8,481 nt of DNA from Paracoccaceae bacterium (GCA_023263735.1 JALQUQ010000107.1:1-8481); one strand, 5' to 3'. Counted from the first letter of the stretch, positions 1 through 6,119 are shown. Notes: generated by a model not told the origin, from the letters alone. Numbers and translations: made by a program.

Positions 1-1
1 C

Positions 2-613
2 CCGCAACTGGGCGGCGATGCCCGGTTTGAACCGATCACCTTGCCCTTTGCCGAAAGCTTGCAATCCGTTCCGGTGATCGGCCCCTTTTACCAAGAGGTG
101 ATTTCCGGTCATTCGCTTCCGGTCTATGCGGCCTTTGCCGTTGTCGGATTGACGTGGTGGGTGATGTATCGCACGCGATTTGGTCTGCGCCTGCGGGCGG
201 TGGGGGAAAATCCGGCAGCGGTTGACACGGCGGGCGTTTCGGTTGCTGGCTTGCGCTTTAGCGCTGTGATGATCACCGGGGTCCTGTGCGGTCTGGCTGG
301 GGCCTATATGGCAACCGCACTTCAGGCCGGATTTGGCAAAGAGATGACGGCCGGGCGGGGCTATATTGCCCTTGCCGCGTTGATTTTCGCCAAATGGCGC
401 CCGATCTCGGCCATGTGGGCCTGCCTGTTGTTTGGGTTCTTTCAGGCCTTGGCGCTGCGCCCTGATGTTGTGCAATCGGTGGTTCAGGTCAAGGTTCCAG
501 TGCCCTTTCTTGACGCCCTACCCTATCTGCTGACGGTTCTGGTTCTTGCCGGATTTGTGGGCAAAGCCATTCCACCGCGTGCAGGAGGCGAACCCTATGT
601 CAAAGAACGCTGA
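2..613 (+). CDS. Nucleoside/sugar-type ABC transporter permease, C-terminal part
   Basis: This is the inner-membrane permease of an ABC importer, of the BPD_transp_2 group that serves nucleosides with BMP-type binding proteins. The reading frame is open to the left window edge, so the N-terminus is missing; the visible 203 codons end at TGA 611-613. What is seen: a hydrophobic segment reading VYAAFAVVGLTWWVMY, then the cytoplasmic loop FGLRLRAVGENPAAVDTAGV that is typical of this family and contacts the ATPase, followed by three or more further hydrophobic segments and a short basic tail (VKER). The purine nucleoside phosphorylase gene starts inside its last codons (17-base overlap), which supports purine nucleosides as cargo. 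The substrate is inferred from family and neighbour only. The TTG at 41 is an internal codon, not the start, because the frame continues upstream. Confidence 0.88.
   Translation, partial: PQLGGDARFEPITLPFAESLQSVPVIGPFYQEVISGHSLPVYAAFAVVGLTWWVMYRTRFGLRLRAVGENPAAVDTAGVSVAGLRFSAVMITGVLCGLAGAYMATALQAGFGKEMTAGRGYIALAALIFAKWRPISAMWACLLFGFFQALALRPDVVQSVVQVKVPVPFLDALPYLLTVLVLAGFVGKAIPPRAGGEPYVKER
583..588 (+). promoter_or_regulatory. Strong ribosome binding site fixing the phosphorylase start
   Basis: AGGAGG lies 8 bases before the ATG at 597, inside the end of the permease gene. It decides for ATG 597 over the in-frame ATG at 546, which has no such site and would add 17 residues that do not look like the family. 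Confidence 0.85.
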
Positions 614-1400
614 GGCGCTGAAGGTCATTCGTGACCGCGCCGGGGATGCCCCCGTTCGCTATGGGCTGATCCTTGGGTCTGGCCTTGGCCACCTTGCGCA
701 TCAGGTGGAAGGGGTGGCCATTCCCTACACCGACCTGCCCGGATTTCCGCATGTCAGCGTGTCGGGGCATAATCCGAACCTCCATATCGGCCAGTTGGGC
801 GGCCTGCGCGTGGCCGTTTTCGGCGCGCGTGAGCACTATTACGAAAACGGCAATTCCGCGGCCATGCGCCCGGCGCTTGAAGTGCTCAGAAGTTTGGGAG
901 CCGAAGCGTTGATCCTGACCAACGCCGCCGGTTCCATGCGCCCCGATATTCCCCCCGGCGATCTTATGCTGCTGTCAGACCACATCAATTACAGCGGTCT
1001 CAACCCCCTGATTGGCGAGCCGACCGATCAGCGCTTTGTGCCGATGGTGGATGCCTATGATCCGGCCTTGCGCGCGGCCCTCACCCAATCGGCCGCCTCA
1101 GAAGGCATCGACCTCAAGGATGGGGTTTACGCCTGGTATTCGGGGCCCAGCTTTGAAACCCCGGCCGAAATTCGCATGCTCAAGGGGCTGGGGGCTGACG
1201 CCGTTGGCATGTCTACGGTGCCCGAGGTGATCCTTGCGCGATTTCTGGGCCTGAAAGCGGTCGCGATTTCCACGATCACGAATATGGCGGCCGGGATGTC
1301 AGACGAAAAGATCAGCCACGAACACACCAAGGCGATGGCTCCCCTTGGGGCGGCAAAGCTTGAAAAGATCCTTCTGAATTTCTTTAGAAATCACAGGTAA
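597..1400 (+). CDS. Purine nucleoside phosphorylase (trimeric, PNP/xanthosine phosphorylase type)
   Basis: Cytoplasmic enzyme that splits purine nucleosides with phosphate, giving the free base and (deoxy)ribose 1-phosphate. The 267 residues match the usual length of about 270. Visible family landmarks: GSGLG at 27-31 (phosphate loop), H80 in the AREHYYENG segment, NAAG at 109-112, GPSFETPAEIR at 183-193 with F186 and E187, GMS at 204-206, N229 in STITNMAAG, and H241/H243 in SHEHT. These line up with human PNP His86, Phe200, Glu201, Met219, Ser220, Asn243 and His257. Asn rather than Asp at 229 points to 6-oxopurines (inosine, guanosine, xanthosine) rather than methylthioadenosine. The gene overlaps the permease by 17 bases and has its own AGGAGG, so it is the salvage enzyme of an uptake operon. 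Which nucleoside is preferred cannot be read from sequence. Confidence 0.93.
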   Translation: MSKNAEALKVIRDRAGDAPVRYGLILGSGLGHLAHQVEGVAIPYTDLPGFPHVSVSGHNPNLHIGQLGGLRVAVFGAREHYYENGNSAAMRPALEVLRSLGAEALILTNAAGSMRPDIPPGDLMLLSDHINYSGLNPLIGEPTDQRFVPMVDAYDPALRAALTQSAASEGIDLKDGVYAWYSGPSFETPAEIRMLKGLGADAVGMSTVPEVILARFLGLKAVAISTITNMAAGMSDEKISHEHTKAMAPLGAAKLEKILLNFFRNHR

Positions 1401-1417
1401 GGCCGATGTGGGTTTGA

Positions 1418-1440
1418 CTTCGCCGCGAAAGCGGCGCAAG
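1418..1440 (+). terminator. GAAA-tetraloop hairpin after the phosphorylase gene
   Basis: CGCCGC (1421-1426), loop GAAA, GCGGCG (1431-1436) is a perfect six-pair stem. CTT at 1418-1420 can pair with AAG at 1438-1440 if C1437 bulges out. It starts 18 bases after the phosphorylase stop, as expected for a transcript end, but no T run follows, so intrinsic termination is uncertain. Confidence 0.45.
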
Positions 1441-1447
1441 CCTGCGA

Positions 1448-1453
1448 TATACT
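1448..1453 (+). promoter_or_regulatory. Possible -10 element for the TSUP gene
   Basis: TATACT is close to the TATAAT consensus and sits 23 bases before the ATG at 1477. No good -35 lies at 16-18 bases; the nearest good one, TTGACT at 1414-1419, is 28 bases away with the hairpin in between. If used, the leader would be only about 15-20 bases and would lack a clear Shine-Dalgarno sequence. Confidence 0.35.
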
Positions 1454-1476
1454 CGCCCTAAATCGCGCGGTCCGCC

Positions 1477-2397
1477 ATGCAGATTTATCTTCCGATTGCC
1501 GAGGTTTCGGTCAACGCCTTTGGGCTTTTGGGAATTGGTGGGGGCGTGGGCTTTCTGTCCGGGCTCTTTGGCGTGGGCGGCGGGTTTCTGATCACACCAC
1601 TGCTGTTCTTTATCGGCATTCCTCCGGCCATTGCCGTGGCGACCGGGGCCAATCAGGTTGTGGCCTCTTCGGTTTCGGGCGTCTTGGCGCAGTTCAAACG
1701 CAAGGCGGTTGACCTGCCCATGGGGACCGTTTTGCTTTTGGGCGGCTTGGCGGGATCAACCGTCGGTGTCTGGGTCTTTGCGGCGCTGACGGCCGCCGGG
1801 CAAGTCGATCTGTTCGTGCAACTGGTCTATGTGCTGTTTCTGGGCTTTATCGGCCTGACCATGTTTGTCGAAAGCGCCCGCGCATTAATGCGGTCAAAGA
1901 AAACGGGCGGTCCCATTCGACGGGCGCATACGCACAATTGGGTGCATGGCTTGCCGTTCAAGATGAAGTTCCGCGCGTCCGGCCTTTATATCAGCGTGTT
2001 GCCGCCGTTGATGGTGGGCGCGCTGGTCGGCTTTCTGGCGGCGATCATGGGCGTTGGTGGCGGCTTTATCATGGTGCCTGCCATGATCTATCTTTTGGGC
2101 ATGCCGACCAAGGTCGTCATCGGCACATCCTTGTTTCAGATCATCTTTGTCACCGCCTTTACAACGCTGATGCATGCGATCACGGCCAACACGGTAGATA
2201 TGTTGCTGGCCATTCTGCTGATCGTGGGCGGCGTCATCGGGGCGCAATTCGGCTCGGTCGTCGGGGCCAAGCTCAAGGCCGAACAATTGCGCATTCTGCT
2301 GTCTTTGCTTGTGATCGCAGTTGCGGGCAAGATCGCGCTCGACCTCCTTTTAGAGCCGCAAGAGTTTTATTCCCTTACCCCGGGGCGCCTGCCATGA
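1477..2397 (+). CDS. TauE/SafE family (TSUP) membrane anion exporter
   Basis: Integral membrane protein of 306 residues in the TauE/SafE (DUF81) family, whose studied members export sulfite, sulfoacetate or related organosulfur anions. The family is a duplicated helix bundle and both repeats are visible: GLFGVGGGFLITPLL around 29-43 with GVGGG at 32-36, and IMGVGGGFIMVPAMI around 190-204 with GVGGG at 192-196. Each is followed by a P-x-x-(A/V)-(I/V)-(A/I)-x-(G/A)-T type helix. A basic cytoplasmic stretch (about 137-165) separates the halves. About eight hydrophobic segments can be counted. ATG 1477 is chosen because the first repeat follows directly; no clear ribosome site precedes it. Its TGA overlaps the ATG of the next gene (ATGA at 2394-2397), so the two are co-translated. 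The substrate is unknown; nothing in the window shows sulfur metabolism. Confidence 0.9.
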   Translation: MQIYLPIAEVSVNAFGLLGIGGGVGFLSGLFGVGGGFLITPLLFFIGIPPAIAVATGANQVVASSVSGVLAQFKRKAVDLPMGTVLLLGGLAGSTVGVWVFAALTAAGQVDLFVQLVYVLFLGFIGLTMFVESARALMRSKKTGGPIRRAHTHNWVHGLPFKMKFRASGLYISVLPPLMVGALVGFLAAIMGVGGGFIMVPAMIYLLGMPTKVVIGTSLFQIIFVTAFTTLMHAITANTVDMLLAILLIVGGVIGAQFGSVVGAKLKAEQLRILLSLLVIAVAGKIALDLLLEPQEFYSLTPGRLP

Positions 2398-3161
2398 GGA
2401 TCGCGGGCCCCCTGCTGATTGCTTTTGCGCTCTGGTACAGCCCAGCGCAGGCCAACGAAGAAATCGTGGCGGGCCTAAGCCAGAACCGCGTCGCGATCAC
2501 CGCCGATTTCTCGGGCTCGGAAATCATGATCTACGGCGCGGTCAAGCGCGACGCCCCGCCACCGGGCTCTGCACCGTTGGAGGTGATCGTCACCGTCGAA
2601 GGCCCCTCGGCCCCGATTTCCGTGCGCAGAAAAGAGCGGCGGGCCGGCATTTGGGTCAACACCGACGAAATCCAGATCAACCGCGCGCCCAGCTTTTATG
2701 CCGTCGCCTCGACCGGGCCGATGGACAGGGTTCTTTCGCAGACCGAGGATTTGCGGCACAAGATCACCCTATTTCGGGCGATTTCGGCCGTTGGAACCAA
2801 ATCAAAGGTTGAGGATGCAGAAAACTTTGTGGATGCGCTGATCCGCATTCGCAGCCGAGAAGATCAGTTTCGTGTCATGGAGGGGTCGATCCAGTTTACC
2901 GAACAGACCCTCTTTCGCGCAGACATCGGTTTGCCCGCAAATCTGACCGAGGGCAATTATCGGGTTCGGTTGTTTCTGACCCGCTCGGGCACAGTGGTCG
3001 ACAAGATCGAACGGCGCATTTTTGTCCGCAAAGAGGGGTTGGAACGGATTCTCTACAATCTGTCGCGCGAACAGCCGCTGATTTACGGCATACTATCGCT
3101 GCTGATCGCACTGGCGGCGGGTTATGGAGCCTCGGCGGCTTTCCGGTTGATCAGGCGGTAA
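2394..3161 (+). CDS. TIGR02186 / Alph_Pro_TM family exported membrane-anchored protein
   Basis: A 255-residue protein of an alphaproteobacterial family of unknown function (TIGR02186, Alph_Pro_TM), recognised from its overall pattern. What is seen: an N-terminal signal peptide (MRIAGPLLIAFALWYSPAQA, probable cut after residue 20), a start of the mature part reading EEIVAGLSQNRVAITADFSGSE, a beta-rich middle with IYGAV and RRKERRAGIWVN, and one C-terminal membrane helix at about 229-250 ending in RLIRR. This predicts a periplasmic domain tethered to the inner membrane with a short cytoplasmic tail. The gene starts within the TSUP stop codon, which points to a joint role with that exporter, for example as an accessory or substrate-handling partner; this is inference. 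A much longer in-frame ORF begins at 1938 inside the TSUP gene, but the signal peptide and ATGA overlap favour 2394. The last 11 bases overlap the convergent MATE gene. Confidence 0.87.
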   Translation: MRIAGPLLIAFALWYSPAQANEEIVAGLSQNRVAITADFSGSEIMIYGAVKRDAPPPGSAPLEVIVTVEGPSAPISVRRKERRAGIWVNTDEIQINRAPSFYAVASTGPMDRVLSQTEDLRHKITLFRAISAVGTKSKVEDAENFVDALIRIRSREDQFRVMEGSIQFTEQTLFRADIGLPANLTEGNYRVRLFLTRSGTVVDKIERRIFVRKEGLERILYNLSREQPLIYGILSLLIALAAGYGASAAFRLIRR

Positions 3162-4458
3162 AGGTCGCTCGGCCACCGGCCCAGATCCACCACCCCAACA
3201 GACCCCGTGCCGCATTCATCATCATGAGCGACGCCCAAAGCCCCGCATTTCCATAATCGGGCAACAGAGTGACAAGAGCCAAGACATAGACCAGCACCGA
3301 CCACGCGACGCTGCGCAACATCGCACGGGTCAGGGTCGCTCCGATGAAAAACCCATCATACATCCAGCCCGCGATCCCGATGACGGGCGCCAGTGCCGCC
3401 CAGATCAAAAGCTCTTTCGCGGTTGCGCGCACATCGGGCGCGGCCGTCATCAAATCGATGACCATCGGGCCGAACAGAAAATAGCCGCACCCGATCAGCA
3501 CACTGCCGCCAATACTCCATTGAAAGCTAAGACGCGCGGCGCGGTCCATGGAATGGCCATCCCGCGCCCCGATTGCCTGACCGATCAGCGTTTCGGCGGC
3601 AAAGGCAAACCCATCCAGCGCATAGGCCGCGATGGAAAGGAACTGCATCAGGATCTGGTTCGCCGCCAAGGGCACATCCCCAAGACCCGAACCTAGGAAT
3701 AGAAACGCCGTAAACGCCGCTTGCAACAAGACGGTCCGCAGCATGATCACGCCATTGACCGACATCATCTTTTTAAGGGCGGCCCTATCCCGCAAACGGG
3801 CCAGCGCCGCGGGCCTGACATAGCCAAAGGCATCGCGACACAGATAGATGCCCAGCCCAAAGCCGGTCATTTCGGCGATCAGAGTGGCCGAAGCCACGCC
3901 CCCCACACCCCATCCCAAACCAAGAACAAACCAGCAGTCCAACAGGGCATTGACGCCATTGATCCACAGTTGCAGCCAAAGCACCCCCTTTGACCGCTCG
4001 AGGGCGATCAGCCAACCGTTGATGGCGTAGAGCGCGATCGTCCAAGGCGCACCCCAGATGCGGATGGTCAGATAGTCCCGGGCCAAGGCCTCAACCTCGT
4101 CCGAGGCGGGGGCAAGGCGAAAGGCCGACCAGAGCAATGGCCATTGCAGCACCACGATGGCCACCCCGGCCACCAATCCGATCAGCAGGGCGCGATAGAG
4201 AATGGCCGCGCGTTCGGCCCGGGTTCCCGCCCCATGCGCCTGCGCGGCAAGCCCGCTGGTTCCCATTCGCAAGAACCCAAAAATCCAATAGACCGACGCA
4301 AGGATAATCGCGCCCAAGCCCACCGCACCAATCGGAGCTGCCGTCCCCATCTGCCCAACGACCGCCGTATCAATCGCGCCAAGGATCGGGATCGTGGCGT
4401 TTGACAGAAGGATGGGCCAGCTGATCGCCCAAATGCGCCGATGCGTTATGTTTGTCAT
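3151..4458 (-). CDS. MATE family efflux transporter (DinF-like)
   Basis: Twelve-helix inner-membrane antiporter of 435 residues that by family exports drugs or metabolites in exchange for Na+ or H+. Visible marks are the N-terminal PILLSNATIPILGAIDTAVVGQMG (about residues 15-38), with the DTAVVG motif of helix 1, GFLRMGTSGLAAQAHGAG near residue 60-80, and ANQILMQFLSIAAYALDGFAFAAETLIGQAIGARD in the second half, which is characteristic of the DinF branch. The start chosen is ATG 4458-4456: it overlaps the stop of the upstream thioesterase as ATGA, and the protein then begins right before helix 1. The same frame is open up to 4728, but those 90 residues are an arginine/proline-rich read-through of the thioesterase gene. 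No good ribosome site precedes the ATG, so translation is probably coupled. The substrate is unknown; neighbours suggest an organic acid or acyl-derived compound, which is speculation. Confidence 0.92.
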   Translation of the reverse strand: MTNITHRRIWAISWPILLSNATIPILGAIDTAVVGQMGTAAPIGAVGLGAIILASVYWIFGFLRMGTSGLAAQAHGAGTRAERAAILYRALLIGLVAGVAIVVLQWPLLWSAFRLAPASDEVEALARDYLTIRIWGAPWTIALYAINGWLIALERSKGVLWLQLWINGVNALLDCWFVLGLGWGVGGVASATLIAEMTGFGLGIYLCRDAFGYVRPAALARLRDRAALKKMMSVNGVIMLRTVLLQAAFTAFLFLGSGLGDVPLAANQILMQFLSIAAYALDGFAFAAETLIGQAIGARDGHSMDRAARLSFQWSIGGSVLIGCGYFLFGPMVIDLMTAAPDVRATAKELLIWAALAPVIGIAGWMYDGFFIGATLTRAMLRSVAWSVLVYVLALVTLLPDYGNAGLWASLMMMNAARGLLGWWIWAGGRATFTA

Positions 4459-4973
4459 ACAGCGCCATCGGGCGCAGCTGTGCCCGGCATCAGGAAATGC
4501 CCGGTGGCCTGCGCAAAGGGGCGGGCCCGGTTGTCCTGCCATGCCTCCACATGCACCGAAGCGAACCGGCGGCCGGATCGATTGATCTCGGCCCGCGCAT
4601 AGGCATCGCGCGGCAGGCCCGACCGCAGGTAATCGATCGTGAAATCGATGGTCTTGGGCAAAGTGACCGGCGGCAAATTTGCGGGGTCGATGCGCCCGGC
4701 CTCCATCTCTTCCCAAAGGTTGGCCCAAGACAATTCGATGATCGCCGAAACCTCAAGAAACGCGGCGGTGACCCCACCATGCAGGGCCGGCAGCATCGGA
4801 TTGCCGATCAGGCGTTCGTCAAAGGGCAGAAAGGCCGTCAATTCATCGCCCCGCCGGTCAAATCGAATGCCCAGATAAGACACATAGGGAATCCCCGAAG
4901 CGAGATGCGCCAAAGCGGTGTCACGGCGCAATTTCACGGTTTGGACGGGTTCGGGTTTTGGCCTAAAGCTCAT
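4455..4973 (-). CDS. PaaI-like hotdog-fold thioesterase, Glu-type
   Basis: A 172-residue single hotdog-domain protein of the PaaI / 4HBT group, expected to hydrolyse acyl-CoA thioesters in the cytoplasm. The family core is visible: LPFDERLIGNPMLPALHGGV, with HGG at 65-67, then a long helix AAFLEVSAIIELSW with E74 at the place of the catalytic acid, and the strands TIDFTIDYLRSG (108-119) and ASVHVEAWQ (138-146). The acid is Glu rather than Asp; both are known in hotdog thioesterases. ATG 4973-4971 overlaps the stop of the upstream paralogue (ATGA) and is preceded by GAAAGGGG at 4988-4981, seven bases away. An insert of about 20 residues (88-106, acidic then proline-rich) makes it longer than its neighbour. 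Substrate not deducible. Confidence 0.85.
   Translation of the reverse strand: MSFRPKPEPVQTVKLRRDTALAHLASGIPYVSYLGIRFDRRGDELTAFLPFDERLIGNPMLPALHGGVTAAFLEVSAIIELSWANLWEEMEAGRIDPANLPPVTLPKTIDFTIDYLRSGLPRDAYARAEINRSGRRFASVHVEAWQDNRARPFAQATGHFLMPGTAAPDGAV
4459..4478 (-). promoter_or_regulatory. Hairpin just upstream of the MATE start codon
   Basis: On the minus-strand transcript GCGCC (4475-4471), loop CGAT, GGCGC (4466-4462) forms a perfect five-pair stem ending three bases before the MATE ATG, in the place where a ribosome site would be. It lies in the coding end of the thioesterase. A ribosome finishing that gene would open it, so it may enforce translational coupling. The stem is short. Confidence 0.35.
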
Positions 4974-5401
4974 GTGTTGGCCCCTTTCGCGCGTTCAACC
5001 GCAAAACTCCCGGTCGCCATGGCAACGGGGCGACTGTCATCCTCATCGGTCGCAATCGCGCGGACAAACGCCACGCTCCGGGTCACCTGATAGCATTCGG
5101 CGCGGGCGGTGATGCGCTGTTGGGGCGTCGCTGGTCGAAAGTAATCAATCCGCAGGCTCAGCGTCGCAGTCCCCGCGGGCCCAGAGGCGTGGCTCATCAC
5201 CGCGGCACCGCAGGCCGTGTCCATCAAGGCCGACACAGCACCGCCATGGATCACACCTGTCGCCGGATCGCCAACCAGATGCGCGGCCCACGGCATCGAG
5301 ATCACCGCCGCGCCGTCCGAGAAATCATCCAAGGTCATATCCAGGGCTTTGGAATGCGGTATGGCTTCGATGAACCGGCGGGCATTGGCGTGATCTGCCA
5401 T
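4970..5401 (-). CDS. PaaI-like hotdog-fold thioesterase, Asp-type
   Basis: First gene of the leftward operon: a 143-residue hotdog protein of typical PaaI length. The diagnostic stretch is GDPATGVIHGGAVSALMDTACG, with HGG at 52-54 and D61 nine residues after the His, matching the HGG-x6-D pattern of PaaI thioesterases; strands LSLRIDYFRPA (81-91) and AFVRAIATDE (111-120) follow. The likely role is hydrolysis of an acyl- or aryl-CoA thioester, freeing CoA. The start ATG 5401-5399 is preceded by AGAGAAAGGG (5420-5411) nine bases away; the frame is open to 5494 but those extra 31 residues lack family similarity. It overlaps the second thioesterase by ATGA. A specific link to phenylacetate degradation is not supported, since no paa genes are present. 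Confidence 0.88.
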   Translation of the reverse strand: MADHANARRFIEAIPHSKALDMTLDDFSDGAAVISMPWAAHLVGDPATGVIHGGAVSALMDTACGAAVMSHASGPAGTATLSLRIDYFRPATPQQRITARAECYQVTRSVAFVRAIATDEDDSRPVAMATGSFAVERAKGANT

Positions 5402-5593
5402 GGTGCCGAACCCTTTCTCTTGATTTGCAAAGGAACCTATCCCTTGGGCCCGGCGTTTCGCAAGCCATGATCGATCCGCGCCATTCCTTGGCACGTAGGG
5501 TCAAATGGACATCGTCGCCCGATTGACGTTGCGACCCACCAGATTGCGCCCTAGGCTGACCCGAACAGTGCCAGTTGTGAGACCGAGCCTCTT
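5402..5593. other. Divergent intergenic region between thioesterase operon and first MerR gene
   Basis: These 192 bases must hold the leftward thioesterase-operon promoter and probably the rightward promoter of the first MerR gene. No strong promoter was found on either strand. Notable content: TTGACGTTG at 5523-5531, which equals the reverse complement of half of the proposed operator at 6039-6054, flanked by a five-base inverted repeat GTCGC (5514-5518) / GCGAC (5531-5535). This could be a weak operator or a -35 element. Confidence 0.4.
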
Positions 5594-5977
5594 ATGTCTG
5601 AGACGAGACTTTCCTTTAAAGAAATGTGCGCCAGGTTTGACGTAACGCCGCGGACCCTGCGGTATTACGAATACATCGAGTTGCTGTTTCCCGAAAAGGA
5701 GGGCCGCGCCCGGTTCTATGGTCCCAGCGAAATCGCCCGCATGACATTGATCCTGCGGGGCCGCAGATTTGGGTTCAGTCTGGAAGAAATTCGCCAATGG
5801 CTTTTGGTCTATCGGCAAAAAGGCACCCTCCCGCAATTCGAGGCGTTCCTGATCATGGCTGACCGCCAGTTGGCCGAACTGGAGCGTCAACGGGCCGAAC
5901 TGGATCTGACCATCTCTGACCTGCGGGCCCTGCGTGAAACGACGGTTTCCGAGATTGATCGGCTGAAGAAAACCTGA
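5594..5977 (+). CDS. MerR-family transcriptional regulator (first of two)
   Basis: Small DNA-binding regulator, 127 residues. The N-terminal winged helix-turn-helix is clear: SFKEMCARFDVTPRTLRYYE (7-26), then the wing region RARFYGPSEIARM (38-50) and ILRGRRFGFSLEEIRQWL (53-70). Residues about 90-126 (ADRQLAELERQRAELDLTIS and onward) form the long antiparallel coiled-coil dimer helix usual for MerR proteins. There is no ligand domain beyond that, and the only cysteine is C12 in the first helix, so it does not look like a metal sensor. It resembles the next regulator closely (shared ILRG-(R/K)-RFGFSLE-(E/D)-IRQ; about half the residues identical over the first 64 aligned). The ribosome site before ATG 5594 is weak. 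It may control the divergent thioesterase operon, the fatty-acid genes to the right, or both; the effector is unknown, perhaps an acyl-CoA. Confidence 0.88.
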   Translation: MSETRLSFKEMCARFDVTPRTLRYYEYIELLFPEKEGRARFYGPSEIARMTLILRGRRFGFSLEEIRQWLLVYRQKGTLPQFEAFLIMADRQLAELERQRAELDLTISDLRALRETTVSEIDRLKKT

Positions 5978-5989
5978 CCCAAGGTCAGG
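5973..5989 (+). terminator. Short perfect hairpin across the stop codon of the first MerR gene
   Basis: CCTGACC (5973-5979), loop CAA, GGTCAGG (5983-5989): seven perfect pairs, with the TGA stop inside the left arm. AAGGTCA (5981-5987) can instead pair with TGACCTT (5998-6004), so two folds compete. There is no T run, so it may be a transcript 3' end, a binding dyad, or an attenuating structure. Confidence 0.4.
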
Positions 5990-6023
5990 CGGAAAGTTGA
6001 CCTTGCGCCAAGTGGGGCCGTTC

Positions 6024-6069
6024 TGACGTCACGTTACATTTACGTCAACGTCAACTCTGCTGGTATAGT
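6024..6069 (+). promoter_or_regulatory. Probable MerR-type promoter and operator of the second regulator
   Basis: TTTACGTCAACGTCAA at 6039-6054 is a near-perfect dyad (half-sites TTTACGT and, on the other strand, TTGACGT, two-base centre). It resembles, from memory, operators of MerR regulators of acyl-CoA and branched-chain amino acid catabolism (LiuR type). A -10 like TATAGT lies at 6064-6069; taking TTTACG (6039-6044) as -35 gives a 19-base spacer, the stretched spacing typical of MerR-activated promoters. Upstream, TGACGTCA (6024-6031) and a further ACGT at 6031-6034 give four ACGT tetramers in 26 bases. The leader to ATG 6120 would be about 40 bases. Confidence 0.6.
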
Positions 6070-6119
6070 GTCGTCAAAAGGGACATCTGCTTGGTCAGAT
6101 TCTCATTTTCGACCGGACC

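Noticed and set aside
1938..2393. Long in-frame extension upstream of the TIGR02186 protein
   Set aside because: It runs through the TSUP gene in another frame with non-protein-like composition, and it would bury the signal peptide that starts at 2394.
4459..4728. N-terminal extension of the MATE protein by 90 residues
   Set aside because: It is rich in Arg, Pro and Gly with no membrane or family character and lies entirely inside the thioesterase gene; ATG 4458 gives a normal MATE length and an ATGA overlap.
4452..5090. 212-codon ORF on the plus strand opposite the thioesterases
   Set aside because: It is antisense to two clear hotdog genes, has no domain, and its composition (many Arg, Gln, Gly) is typical of a high-GC shadow frame.
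4970..5401. Membership of a phenylacetate degradation cluster
   Set aside because: PaaI-like thioesterases are widespread and no other paa gene is present, so no symbol or pathway was assigned.
5402..5494. Upstream extension of the first thioesterase to 5494
   Set aside because: The 31 extra residues lack family similarity; ATG 5401 has a good AAAGGG ribosome site and gives the usual PaaI length.
6024..6031. TGACGTCA as a eukaryotic-type cAMP response element
   Set aside because: The context is bacterial; the palindrome is better read as part of the ACGT half-site cluster in a MerR promoter.
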